Shown here in pieces: positions 25,406-34,422 of a stretch of DNA of 64,000 nucleotides. The position numbers and the translations under genes are program-made. The notes under the pieces were generated by a model. The model saw only the letters and a list, made by a program, of their open reading frames with translations. It did no database searches and was not told the DNA's origin. The number at the start of each line of letters is the position of its first letter. The first letter of the stretch is position 1. Source of the DNA: Vitreoscilla sp. (lineage in GTDB: Bacteria; Pseudomonadota; Gammaproteobacteria; Burkholderiales; Neisseriaceae); assembly GCA_030150505.1 (NCBI GenBank), contig JASLFS010000017.1, forward strand, positions 1 through 64,000. Direction: 5' to 3'.

Positions 25406-26551
25406 TCATTTTCGTCGATTCGAGCCAGCCACCAGTTCGATAACAAATAATCGACAATCCAAATTGCCATTAAACAATGGGAATCTATTTCGAGGAGATA
25501 AGCGCAATCCTTTTGCTAGATTCTTATCCGCACTTAAAAAACAAGCTTTCCAACCTGTAAACCCTTGTTTTAACCAGCTTCCCACTTGAGGATATAGCGA
25601 TTGTAGAAAAGCCTCATCCTCTAAGCGAACACCATATGGTGGATTGGTTACAATCAAACCAGCATCACCCGATGCATTCCATTCTAAAATATCTTTTGTT
25701 TCAAAATCAATGTAATCATCAACATAGATATTTTGTGCATTATTTATAGCTTCTTTGAGCACAAAGCGGTTAATATCCCCTGCATAAATCTTGCTTTTTG
25801 GCTTTTTAATCAAATTCTTAGCGTGATTTAACTTATCATCCCACAAAGCTTTATCGAAATTTTTCAATTTCTCAAATGCAAATTTTCGTAAAATACCAGG
25901 AGCCATACCGCTGGCAATCATTGCACCTTCAATCGCGATAGTGCCACTACCACACATTGGATCTAGCAACGGCTGACGACCATCATAACCTGCTAACAAC
26001 AACATACCAGCTGCCAAATTTTCTCGTAATGGCGCATCTCCTGTTGTTTGTCGATAGCCACGTTTAAATAAAGCTTCGCCACTTGTGTCTATAAATAGCG
26101 TTAACTTATCTTGTTGTAAAAAAGCTTGCACACGAATATCAGGATAAGCTTTATCAACACTTGGGCGCTTGCCAAATTTATCGCGAAACACGTCACAAAC
26201 AGCATCTTTAATTTTTAAGGCCGCAACATCCAAACGGCGTAACTGTGTTCTTTTCGCTTCAACTTTAACTTTAATGGTATTTTCGACACCAAACCAATCA
26301 TACCAAGCGACTTTTTTTGCAGCTTCATAAATATCTGCTTCATTGCGGTAGCGTCCTTTGCCTACCTCAATCAATACTCGACTAGCAACACGAGAGTATA
26401 AATTAATGGCGTACACGGTTTTTAAGCTGCCTTGGCAAGCCACTCCGCCATCATTTTCTACAATAGAACGGCAGGATAATTGCCCCAGCTCAGTCGCCAA
26501 AACGCTTTCCAGACCACGTGGACAAGGAACAAAAATATTGAAATCAGCCAT
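25406..26551 (-). CDS. rlmL: THUMP-domain rRNA/tRNA N2-guanine methyltransferase, RlmL N-terminal type
   Basis: 381 residues: an N-terminal THUMP RNA-binding region (about 40-155) and a SAM-dependent methyltransferase domain with the DPMCGSGTIAIEGAM motif I and the catalytic TNPPYG motif. It corresponds to the N-terminal half of E. coli RlmKL, which makes m2G2445 in 23S rRNA; the RlmK half is absent, as in many betaproteobacteria. Divergent from mutY with a 68-bp gap that must contain both promoters. Confidence 0.85.
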   Translation of the reverse strand: MADFNIFVPCPRGLESVLATELGQLSCRSIVENDGGVACQGSLKTVYAINLYSRVASRVLIEVGKGRYRNEADIYEAAKKVAWYDWFGVENTIKVKVEAKRTQLRRLDVAALKIKDAVCDVFRDKFGKRPSVDKAYPDIRVQAFLQQDKLTLFIDTSGEALFKRGYRQTTGDAPLRENLAAGMLLLAGYDGRQPLLDPMCGSGTIAIEGAMIASGMAPGILRKFAFEKLKNFDKALWDDKLNHAKNLIKKPKSKIYAGDINRFVLKEAINNAQNIYVDDYIDFETKDILEWNASGDAGLIVTNPPYGVRLEDEAFLQSLYPQVGSWLKQGFTGWKACFLSADKNLAKGLRLSPRNRFPLFNGNLDCRLFVIELVAGSNRRK

Positions 26552-26619
26552 TTTTTACTCGTTTATGTCAAAATAAGCTTACTATTGTACCTGAAGTCCT
26601 TAATTTCTGATGGCGATTT

Positions 26620-27675
26620 ATGTCTTTACAAAACTTATCACAAACTAAAAAAATCTTTGCAAATAAACTAATTTCTTGGCAAAAAACTCACGGCAGACAT
26701 AACTTGCCTTGGCAAGTATCTGACCCTTATAAAGTATGGCTGTCTGAAATCATGCTACAACAAACACAGGTGAGTACTGTTTTAAATTATTACCCACGCT
26801 TTTTAGAATGCTTTCCAACCGTGCAAGCCTTAGCTGAAGCACCTTTAGATGATGTATTAGCACTTTGGGCTGGGCTTGGCTATTACAGCAGAGCCAAGAA
26901 TCTTCACTTGGCAGCAAAACAAATTGTTGCTGATTTTGGTGGCCAATTTCCTTCACAAAGAATCGAATTAGAAAAACTAAAAGGTGTTGGGCGAACAACA
27001 GCAGCAGCCATTTCTGCATTTTCATTCCAACAAAAAGAAACCATTCTTGATGGCAACGTGAAACGTGTTTTGTGCAGAGTTCTTGCGCAAGATGGCGCAC
27101 CAGAAGATAAAAGCTTTCAGGAAGCCTTGTGGAAACATGCGGAAGAGATGCTCCCTGAAAGCTCTCAAGATATGCCTGCTTATACCCAAGGCTTGATGGA
27201 TTTAGGTGCAACCGTTTGCAAAAGAAGCAAACCAACTTGTGATATCTGCCCAATGAACACCATCTGTGAAGCCTATAAACTCAATCTTACTTCGATATTA
27301 CCTAGAAAAAAACAAGCCACTAAAGTGAAAGATGTGGAATTATTTTGGCTGATTATTTTATTCACTGATGGTAATTTATATATTGAACAACGCTCAGATT
27401 TGAATATCTGGAAGCATCTATTCTGCTGCCCTAGCTTCGATTCATTCACAGATGCGCAAACTTGGCTCAATCAACACCAGTTAGATATCACTGACTTTAC
27501 TGAAGAAGCGTCATTCCCACATGTTTTGACTCACCGCCGCTTAACCATCACACCCTTTAAATACATTGGTCTGGATACGTCACACCCACTACATGCTCAA
27601 TCCAAAAGCATTCATGATATTCAAAAACTAGGCATTCCCAAACCTTTTAGCCAGTATTTAGAAAGTCTGATATAA
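26620..27675 (+). CDS. mutY: Adenine DNA glycosylase MutY
   Basis: 351 residues. The helix-hairpin-helix LKGVGRTTAAAI (120-131), catalytic E43 and D144, and the [4Fe-4S] ligands C200, C207, C210 and C216 (C-X6-C-X2-C-X5-C) are all present, followed by a NUDIX-like C-terminal domain that recognises 8-oxoG. It removes A mispaired with 8-oxoguanine. Its GO-system partner mutM is at 41 kb. Confidence 0.96.
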   Translation: MSLQNLSQTKKIFANKLISWQKTHGRHNLPWQVSDPYKVWLSEIMLQQTQVSTVLNYYPRFLECFPTVQALAEAPLDDVLALWAGLGYYSRAKNLHLAAKQIVADFGGQFPSQRIELEKLKGVGRTTAAAISAFSFQQKETILDGNVKRVLCRVLAQDGAPEDKSFQEALWKHAEEMLPESSQDMPAYTQGLMDLGATVCKRSKPTCDICPMNTICEAYKLNLTSILPRKKQATKVKDVELFWLIILFTDGNLYIEQRSDLNIWKHLFCCPSFDSFTDAQTWLNQHQLDITDFTEEASFPHVLTHRRLTITPFKYIGLDTSHPLHAQSKSIHDIQKLGIPKPFSQYLESLI

Positions 27676-27777
27676 GTTATAGATAAAACTGATATTTTTA
27701 CAAACAAAAAAAATCAGCGTATAAGTAAAGACACCTGATAATATATTTATAAAACTTTAAGAGCACATCATTTTTGC

Positions 27778-28989
27778 ATGAGTACTTCAACAATAACAAA
27801 AAAGAATCACCCCAATAATGCACCAACATTAATGCTAATGCTGGTTTCCATGCTTGTTGGGATTTTCGCTTTCATTAATGTTTATTCCATTCAATCCATC
27901 CTACCAACCATGATGAATGAATTTAACATTAGCGCAGACAAAGCAGGACAAACAGTCGCTATTACCGTCCTAGCCATAGCCATCATTTCCCCCTTTATTG
28001 GCATGTTGTCCGACGCCATTGGACGAAAATTTTTTATTGTTGCATCAGTATTATTGCTCTCAATTCCCACTATTCTCATTGGTTTTGCTCACAACATTAA
28101 TGAAATATTGCTATACAGATTCATTCAAGGATTACTTGTACCAGGCATGACTGTTGTTATGATGGCTTATTTAGGAGAAGAGTTTAAAGGTCGAATCATG
28201 ACCAAACTCATCTCTTTATATGTTTCAGGATCAGTTCTCGGTGGCTTTTTAGGGCGCTTTGTCACAGGGCACCTTGAAGAATTATTAGGCTGGCGCGAGG
28301 CATTTTGGACATTAGGGGCTTTAAATTTCATTAGCGCTTTAATAATTATTTTTTATTTACCTAATTCCAAATGTTTTGAAGCCAATAGAAATATAAAAAA
28401 GACATTATCAACACTTGGCAACCACCTCAAAAACCCCAATCTATTGGCAGCCTGCTGCACAGGCGGATGCGTATTTTTCTCATTGGTAGGCGGCTTTACT
28501 TACATCAATATTTACCTAGCCAAAGAACCCTTTTCCTTAACTTCTGCACAATTGGCCAATATTTTCATTGTGTATTTACTAGGAACCGTTGTTACCCCAT
28601 TAGCATCACGATTAATTCAACGCTTTGGACCACGAGGAACAATATTGCTTGCTTTATCTATTTCCAGTTTGGGTATTTTAGGCACGCTATCAAGTCATCT
28701 TTGGGTCATTATCATCGGACTAGCTGTTTTATCCACTGGCGTTTTTATTACCCAATCTAGCACCATTAGCTTTGTCACCAGCCGCATCACAGAAGGCCGC
28801 TCACTCGCCACTGGCTTGTATAATATGTCATATTATTTTGGTGGCACATTAGGTGCTGTGGTTTGTGGAATGACTTTTATTTGGGGCGGCTGGCTGGCGA
28901 CTGCCATTGCATTACTCATTGCACAGCTGATGTCCATGAGCATTGCCGCACGCTTTATGAAAACCAAAAACCCCGATATCGTCCATTAA
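27778..28989 (+). CDS. MFS transporter (DHA1-type drug/metabolite exporter)
   Basis: 403 residues with about 12 transmembrane helices. The cytoplasmic loop 2-3 motif GMLSDAIGRKFFIVAS (about 79-94) and motif C-like GSVLGGFLGRFVTG are characteristic of the DHA1 antiporter group. Substrate unknown. Single gene between mutY and relA, no clear terminator on either side. Confidence 0.8.
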   Translation: MSTSTITKKNHPNNAPTLMLMLVSMLVGIFAFINVYSIQSILPTMMNEFNISADKAGQTVAITVLAIAIISPFIGMLSDAIGRKFFIVASVLLLSIPTILIGFAHNINEILLYRFIQGLLVPGMTVVMMAYLGEEFKGRIMTKLISLYVSGSVLGGFLGRFVTGHLEELLGWREAFWTLGALNFISALIIIFYLPNSKCFEANRNIKKTLSTLGNHLKNPNLLAACCTGGCVFFSLVGGFTYINIYLAKEPFSLTSAQLANIFIVYLLGTVVTPLASRLIQRFGPRGTILLALSISSLGILGTLSSHLWVIIIGLAVLSTGVFITQSSTISFVTSRITEGRSLATGLYNMSYYFGGTLGAVVCGMTFIWGGWLATAIALLIAQLMSMSIAARFMKTKNPDIVH

Positions 28990-29095
28990 TTAACCAGATA
29001 TTAACTAATCGCTCTACCACGCTTATCATCATTGGCACAGCAATGCTTTTTTCGTTAAAATAGACCATTCCCAAGCTATAGATAAGAAGATTGAT

Positions 29096-31303
29096 ATGGT
29101 TGCTGTAGTACGAAAAGGCTCTCAGTTCGTTTCTGTCAGTGATGAGGACACTTGGCTAGAAAATTTGCCAGCAGACTTTAGTGAAAAAGATATTCAAACC
29201 GTCACTAAAGCGCTGCATTTTGCCATCAAAAAATATCCTAGCGATGCTACAACATTAGTGGGTGAGCCCATTATTTCTCACTTACTAACATCCAGCCTAA
29301 TTATTGCAGATGTGAACTTATTAGCTGATGCAGTTGCAGCAACACTTCTATCAGAATCCCCTGTACATGTTCAAAATTGGCAAGATATTCTACAAGAAGA
29401 ATTTGGCACATCTATTACCGAATTGGTTATTGGTATTGACCAAATTGAACGACTAACAGAATTTGCCAGCGTAGAAAAATTAGCCACACCAGAAGAAAAA
29501 CAACAACAAGCAGAAACCATGCGAAAAATGCTTCTAGCCATGGTTTCCGATATCCGTGTGGTTTTAATTAAATTAGCCATTCGAACGCGCACTATGCATT
29601 TCTTATCCAACTCAAAAAATCTGGATTTAAATCGCAAAGTAGCCAAAGAAACCATGGATATCTTTGCCCCTCTTGCCAATCGGCTTGGCGTATGGCAAAT
29701 CAAATGGGAATTAGAAGATTTGTGTTTTAGGCATATTCAACCTGAAGCCTATAGCAAAATAGCAAAATTATTAGATGAAAAGCGCATTGAACGAATAGAA
29801 TACATTGATAATTTTGTTAAAAGTTTACAAACAGAACTATCCAACAATAATATTCACTGTGAAGTAGCAGGTCGGCCCAAACACATTTATTCCATTTACA
29901 AAAAAATGGTTAAGAAAAAGTTGGATTTTTCAGGCTTGTACGATATTCGTGCTGTTCGAATTTTAGTTAATAGCATTCCAGAATGCTATACAACCTTAGG
30001 TATTATCCATAACCTTTGGCAGCCTATCCCAGGCGAATTTGATGACTATATTGCACAACCAAAAGCCAATGATTACCAAAGTCTACATACTGTCGTTATT
30101 GGACCAGACAATAAAGGCGTGGAAATTCAAATCCGCACTTTTGATATGCATGAATTTGCTGAATTTGGCGTTGCTGCGCATTGGAGATATAAGGAAGGTG
30201 GTAATGGTGGCGGCATTTATGAACAGAAAATTGCCTGGTTACGCCAACTCCTAGATTGGCGTGAGACCCTTGCAGATTCAGGCAAAGAAGACCTTGCCAC
30301 CGCATTTCAGACGGAGTTATTCAATGACACCATTTACGTCTTAACGCCACAAGGAAAAGTATTATCGCTCCCTTATGGTGCAACACCAATCGACTTTGCT
30401 TATGCGGTGCACTCAGGCTTAGGAGATCGATGCCGTGGCGCAAAAGTAAATGGTCAAATCGTCCCACTTTCAACACCATTAGAAAATGGGCAACGTGTTG
30501 AAATTTTAACCGCAAAACAAGGCGGACCATCCCTGAACTGGGTGCTAGATGGCTGGGTAAAAAGCAACAAAGCCATTAGCAAAATTCGAGCCTATATTCG
30601 ACAACAAAATGCTGATTCCACAAAAGAAACAGGCAAAGCTATTTTTGATAAACAAGTTGCCAAGTCCAATAGCAAACCAAATTTACAACATTTAGCTGAA
30701 ACATTGGGATTTGATAAGCTTGATGACTTATATCTCGCTTTAGGTCAGGGTGATATTGGCCCACAGAGTATTAATCGTGCCATTTCTAAACAAATGTCAC
30801 CAGAAATAACCCCTCTTACCGAAGAAAAAATCGTTAAGCAAAGCAAAGCCAAAACCTATAAAAATGCCGTATTAATTGATGGTGAAGATGGTTTATTAAC
30901 CATCTTAGCGAAATGCTGCAAGCCGGCTCCTCCTGATCACATCATAGGATTTGTCACCAAAGGCCGAGGCATCTCTATTCACCGCAACAATTGCCCTGCT
31001 TTTGAATACTTAGCAGAAGAACATCCTGAAAAAGTTGTGGCTGCTGGTTGGGCTGAAAAAACAGATGGCAGTATTTTCCCAATTGATATTGAGGTTCGTG
31101 CACGAGATAGGAATGGTTTATTACGGGACGTATCTGATTTACTCACCAGAAACAAATTAAACGTTATTGCCGTGCAAACATTGAGTAAAGATTTAATTGC
31201 AAGCATGCGTTTCACGGTGGAAGTTAATCAAGTTTTAGACTTACCCCGTGTGCTCTCTGCATTAAGTGACATTAAAGGTGTTATTGCCGTTAATCGCCTT
31301 TAA
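29096..31303 (+). CDS. relA: (p)ppGpp synthetase RelA
   Basis: 735 residues. The pseudo-hydrolase domain lacks the HD pair: where active enzymes have HDVVEDT, this protein has a LLSESP-like stretch, so hydrolysis is not expected. The synthetase domain is intact (GRPKHIYSIYKKM, YDIRAVRI, YQSLHTVV) and carries EFDD (the ExDD form typical of RelA; SpoT has RxKD). TGS domain (about 410-470), zinc-finger/helical and C-terminal ACT domains follow. It makes pppGpp in response to uncharged tRNA on ribosomes. Converges with uspA across a shared terminator. Confidence 0.93.
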   Translation: MVAVVRKGSQFVSVSDEDTWLENLPADFSEKDIQTVTKALHFAIKKYPSDATTLVGEPIISHLLTSSLIIADVNLLADAVAATLLSESPVHVQNWQDILQEEFGTSITELVIGIDQIERLTEFASVEKLATPEEKQQQAETMRKMLLAMVSDIRVVLIKLAIRTRTMHFLSNSKNLDLNRKVAKETMDIFAPLANRLGVWQIKWELEDLCFRHIQPEAYSKIAKLLDEKRIERIEYIDNFVKSLQTELSNNNIHCEVAGRPKHIYSIYKKMVKKKLDFSGLYDIRAVRILVNSIPECYTTLGIIHNLWQPIPGEFDDYIAQPKANDYQSLHTVVIGPDNKGVEIQIRTFDMHEFAEFGVAAHWRYKEGGNGGGIYEQKIAWLRQLLDWRETLADSGKEDLATAFQTELFNDTIYVLTPQGKVLSLPYGATPIDFAYAVHSGLGDRCRGAKVNGQIVPLSTPLENGQRVEILTAKQGGPSLNWVLDGWVKSNKAISKIRAYIRQQNADSTKETGKAIFDKQVAKSNSKPNLQHLAETLGFDKLDDLYLALGQGDIGPQSINRAISKQMSPEITPLTEEKIVKQSKAKTYKNAVLIDGEDGLLTILAKCCKPAPPDHIIGFVTKGRGISIHRNNCPAFEYLAEEHPEKVVAAGWAEKTDGSIFPIDIEVRARDRNGLLRDVSDLLTRNKLNVIAVQTLSKDLIASMRFTVEVNQVLDLPRVLSALSDIKGVIAVNRL

Positions 31304-31321
31304 TCTCTTTGGTACCATCAT

Positions 31322-31348
31322 AAAAAAAGCTGCCTAGGCAGCTTTTTT
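31322..31348. terminator. Bidirectional terminator between relA and uspA
   Basis: AAAAAAGCTGC, loop CTAG, GCAGCTTTTTT (31323-31348). Perfectly symmetric, with A- and T-runs for both converging genes. Confidence 0.95.
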
Positions 31349-31351
31349 ATC

Positions 31352-31828
31352 TTAATCGTCAGAAGAATCTTCTGCTGGTACACCACGCAATACCAATAAA
31401 GGCAAAGTACTTTGGCGCATAACAGTTTCTGCAAAACTACCCATTAGCAAATGCATTAAACCAGTACGACCATGCGTGCCCAATACCAATAAATCAGCTT
31501 TTTGAGCTTCAGCAAAATTCACCAACTGCTGAGCCATATCGCGAGCGCCTTTAGTTGATACAGCTAAATGGCGATTAATATTTGTTAAACCCAATTCTTG
31601 AGCACATTGCTCAGCCTTATCCAACACTTCATTGCCTTGAGCTAGAGCAGCAGATTCATAACTTTCATGCTGCAAAAATTCTGGCGCCAATGCCATGTAT
31701 TCTGTTGGATTCGCAATATTAACCATGGTTAATTTTGCACCTGATAATTTTGCCAACTCAACGGCATGCTCTAAAGCCTGCATTGACGTATTACTACCGT
31801 CCACAGCGATAACTAAATTTTTATACAT
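31352..31828 (-). CDS. Universal stress protein, UspA family
   Basis: About 158 residues. Starts MYKNLVIAVDGSNTSMQALEHAVELA and has the ATP-binding GTHGRTGLMHLLMGSFAETVMRQSTLPLLVLR pattern (G-2X-G-9X-G-S/T) of ATP-binding Usp proteins. The start at 31828 is preferred: GGGGG lies 6 bases upstream; the adjacent ATG at 31831 and a longer frame to 31852 are less well spaced. Specific role unknown. Confidence 0.9.
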   Translation of the reverse strand: MYKNLVIAVDGSNTSMQALEHAVELAKLSGAKLTMVNIANPTEYMALAPEFLQHESYESAALAQGNEVLDKAEQCAQELGLTNINRHLAVSTKGARDMAQQLVNFAEAQKADLLVLGTHGRTGLMHLLMGSFAETVMRQSTLPLLVLRGVPAEDSSDD

Positions 31829-31953
31829 CATATACCCCCTTCTATTACTCAATATCTATCACGTTATTGAACATGATCTATTATTGTTTAGTATAATCTT
31901 AAATACTTTATTCTCAAATATTTTTTGCATAGTTTTGACTTAAGGCAGTAATC

Positions 31954-32733
31954 ATGACATTGAATCAACCCAGCACTTCCTCACGACGCTTTGGCGGTAT
32001 CTCAAGATTATATGGGGATAAAAATGCACAAAAATTAGCCAATGCCCATGTTGTTATTATTGGCGTCGGCGGCGTTGGCTCTTGGTCAGTAGAAGCTCTT
32101 GCGCGCTCTGGTATTGGCGAACTAACCTTAATTGATTTAGATAATGTAGCGGAATCGAATACCAATCGTCAATTACATGCCCTCACTAACGACTTTGGCA
32201 AACCCAAAGTTTTAGCCTTACAAGAAAGAATTGCTCAAATTAACCCAGAATGCAAAGTAAATTTAATTGAAGACTTTGTAGATGAAAAGAATTTAACTGC
32301 GATTTTTAGCACCCATTTTGACTTTGTGATTGATGCCATTGACCAAGCAAGAGTTAAGGCAGCCTTAGCTAATCATTTTGTTCGTAACAAACAAGCTTTT
32401 ATCATGTCAGGTAGTGCTGGCGGACAACAACACCCTGCACTTATCAAAACAGCGGATTTAAGCAAAGTAACCCATGATCCCCTTCTTGCCAACATTCGTT
32501 ATACACTGAAAAAGCGCTTTGGCTTTAGCCGAGATACCAGTAAAAAAATGAAAATCCCGTGCATTTATTCACTAGAAAACATTACTCCACCACAATCCAA
32601 TGATGTCTGTTCAACTCAAGAAGCACCACAAGGGCTTTCCTGTGCTGGATATGGAGCCTCAATGCTAGTAACAGCAACTGTTGGACTGCATTGCGCCCAT
32701 GCTGCCATCGAACACATTATTCAGGCAGATTAA
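31954..32733 (+). CDS. tcdA: tRNA threonylcarbamoyladenosine dehydratase
   Basis: 259 residues of the ThiF/E1-like family: VIIGVGGVGSWSVEALARSGIG nucleotide-binding motif (about 31-52), DLDNVAESNTNRQ adenylation motif and the CsdL/TcdA-specific C-terminal part (GLSCAGYGASMLVTATVG). It cyclises t6A37 to ct6A37 in tRNA with ATP. The next gene, scpA, starts 3 bp after its stop. Confidence 0.92.
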   Translation: MTLNQPSTSSRRFGGISRLYGDKNAQKLANAHVVIIGVGGVGSWSVEALARSGIGELTLIDLDNVAESNTNRQLHALTNDFGKPKVLALQERIAQINPECKVNLIEDFVDEKNLTAIFSTHFDFVIDAIDQARVKAALANHFVRNKQAFIMSGSAGGQQHPALIKTADLSKVTHDPLLANIRYTLKKRFGFSRDTSKKMKIPCIYSLENITPPQSNDVCSTQEAPQGLSCAGYGASMLVTATVGLHCAHAAIEHIIQAD

Positions 32734-32735
32734 TC

Positions 32736-33542
32736 GTGGAACAACATGCTATTGCTATTCTATTTGGCCAACCTGTTAATGATATTCCAAAAGATTTATT
32801 CATTCCGCCTGATGCGCTGCAAGTTATCTTGAAAAGTTTTGAAGGTCCTTTAGATTTATTGCTTTATCTGATTAGAAAGCAAAATCTAGATGTACTGGAT
32901 ATTCCAATGGAGCAAGTAACCAATCAATACTTACAATACATTGCCACAATGGAAAATAATAACTTCGATTTAGCAGCAGAATACTTACTCATGGCGGCTA
33001 CCCTAATTGAAATTAAATCACGATTATTATTGCCTCAAACACAAGTTCACTTAGATGAAGAGGATGATCCTCGAGCAGAGCTAGCAAGAAGATTGCTCGC
33101 CTATGAGCAAATGAAACAAGCTGCATTAAAAATGAATGAATTACCACAAGCAGGTCGAGATTTTGATTGGGTGCAATTTACATTTACACCAGAAGTAATT
33201 CAAAAATTACCTGAAGTTAGCATTGGTGATTTAAAACAAGCTTGGTTAGCAATTTTATCCCGTTCGCACCATCACAAATCCCACACCGTCCAAACAGAAA
33301 AATTTTCTGTTCGCCATCAAATGCTTTGGATTTTACAGCAACTAAAAGAAAAAACTCGCTGCATATTTCATGAGCTTTTTGAGAAAGGTACCAGTACATC
33401 CTTGATTTTAACAAATTTCATTGCTATTTTAGAACTTGTTAAAGAAAATCAGATTTTTCTCCACCAAGAATATGCTTGTGGTCCAATCACCATTACAGCA
33501 CAAAATAATATTAAGGAGTCATATGAGATACCACAACATTAG
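32736..33542 (+). CDS. scpA: Segregation and condensation protein A
   Basis: About 268 residues of the ScpA kleisin family (FEGPLDLLLYLIRKQNLDVLDIPMEQVTNQYLQYI near residue 37, the Smc-binding N-terminal part; YLLMAATLIEIKSRLLLP next). It bridges the SMC dimer during chromosome condensation and segregation. GTG at 32736 is the probable start (V-E-Q-H-A), 3 bases after the tcdA stop; a longer frame from 32691 lies inside tcdA. scpB is not adjacent, as is usual for betaproteobacteria with dispersed scp genes. Confidence 0.88.
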   Translation: MEQHAIAILFGQPVNDIPKDLFIPPDALQVILKSFEGPLDLLLYLIRKQNLDVLDIPMEQVTNQYLQYIATMENNNFDLAAEYLLMAATLIEIKSRLLLPQTQVHLDEEDDPRAELARRLLAYEQMKQAALKMNELPQAGRDFDWVQFTFTPEVIQKLPEVSIGDLKQAWLAILSRSHHHKSHTVQTEKFSVRHQMLWILQQLKEKTRCIFHELFEKGTSTSLILTNFIAILELVKENQIFLHQEYACGPITITAQNNIKESYEIPQH

Positions 33543-33984
33543 TACAGTCGCAGAGCAATTAACGCGTTACTACATTACTTTGCCTCATTGCAAAGCCATT
33601 AATCTGGATATAGTCCAATTCAATGAACTAGGTCCAACATTAACAGTTCCTTTTCAAGAAAATCTACAAGCCAACAACACAGATAAAATCATGCATGGCG
33701 GTGTAATAACAACCTTAGTCGATGTAACATCCGCTTCAGCAGTAACTGCAATCATGCCTGAAATAGAAGGCTTAGCAACAATTGACTTGCGAATTGATCA
33801 TATTTCACCACCCAAGCCAGAACAAAGTATTTTTTGTACTGCTCAATGTTTAAATGAAGACAATAATATTGCTTATGTTCGAGCCAGTGTTTATCAAGAC
33901 GATGCCAATATGCCTTTTGCCATTGCAACAGGTACTTTTATTCGTAGCCGCTTAACATCTGAACAAAAGGCATTACTTTCATGA
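33523..33984 (+). CDS. PaaI-type hotdog thioesterase (first of a pair)
   Basis: 153 residues. Hotdog fold with the loop MHGGVITTLVDVTSASAV (about 54-71), the HGG motif of the PaaI/4-hydroxybenzoyl-CoA thioesterase group. Start at 33523 follows AAGGAG at 33513-33518 and overlaps scpA by 20 bases; an upstream frame from 33436 is inside scpA. Substrate unknown. Overlaps the next thioesterase gene by an ATGA junction. Confidence 0.82.
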   Translation: MRYHNISTVAEQLTRYYITLPHCKAINLDIVQFNELGPTLTVPFQENLQANNTDKIMHGGVITTLVDVTSASAVTAIMPEIEGLATIDLRIDHISPPKPEQSIFCTAQCLNEDNNIAYVRASVYQDDANMPFAIATGTFIRSRLTSEQKALLS

Positions 33985-34397
33985 ATAACTTCCAACTTGA
34001 TACCGAACAAACAAAAACAATGCATCAAAATATGCCGTATACGCAATTTATTGGCCTGCAAATTGGCAAAAATACAAATGATGACATTATGTTTTTCCTC
34101 CCGACCCAACGACAGCACGTCGGTAATACCATTCGAACAAGCTTACATGGTGGGTTACTAGGTGGCTTAATGGAAAGTTGTGCGCAATATTTTGCATGCC
34201 AAATCCAGGCACTAAACAATACACCAAAAACCATCAATATCAACATTGACTATCTTCGCCCAGGTTTACCTCAAGATGCTTATATTCATTGCAAAATGAT
34301 TAAAGCAGGCTCAACCATTAGCAGCATTTGGGTGGAAGTTTGGCATACAAACTCACAAAAACCCATTACCACGGCCAGGGTTTTGTTAGAAATTTAA
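33981..34397 (+). CDS. PaaI-type hotdog thioesterase (second of a pair)
   Basis: 138 residues, starting on an ATGA overlap with the preceding gene. The hotdog motif SLHGGLLGGLMESCAQYF matches its neighbour and the PaaI group. The pair may be a duplication that has diverged, or subunits of one hetero-oligomer. Tandem, translationally coupled hotdog genes behind scpA make the two likely functional partners; substrate unknown. Confidence 0.82.
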   Translation: MNNFQLDTEQTKTMHQNMPYTQFIGLQIGKNTNDDIMFFLPTQRQHVGNTIRTSLHGGLLGGLMESCAQYFACQIQALNNTPKTININIDYLRPGLPQDAYIHCKMIKAGSTISSIWVEVWHTNSQKPITTARVLLEI

Positions 34398-34422
34398 CAA
34401 CTTAACTAAACAAGTACTCTTA

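Noticed and set aside
26750..27253. 167-codon minus-strand frame opposite mutY
   Set aside because: Antisense shadow; mutY has all catalytic and iron-sulfur residues on the other strand.
30305..30316. CCGTCTGAA-like core of the Neisseria uptake sequence in relA
   Set aside because: Single 9-base match in coding sequence; the exact, repeated dialect in this window is AGGCTGCCTGAA.
32691..32735. Upstream extension of scpA
   Set aside because: Lies within tcdA; the GTG at 32736 gives the family N-terminus.
33436..33522. Upstream extension of the first thioesterase
   Set aside because: Inside scpA; AAGGAG at 33513-33518 marks the ATG at 33523.
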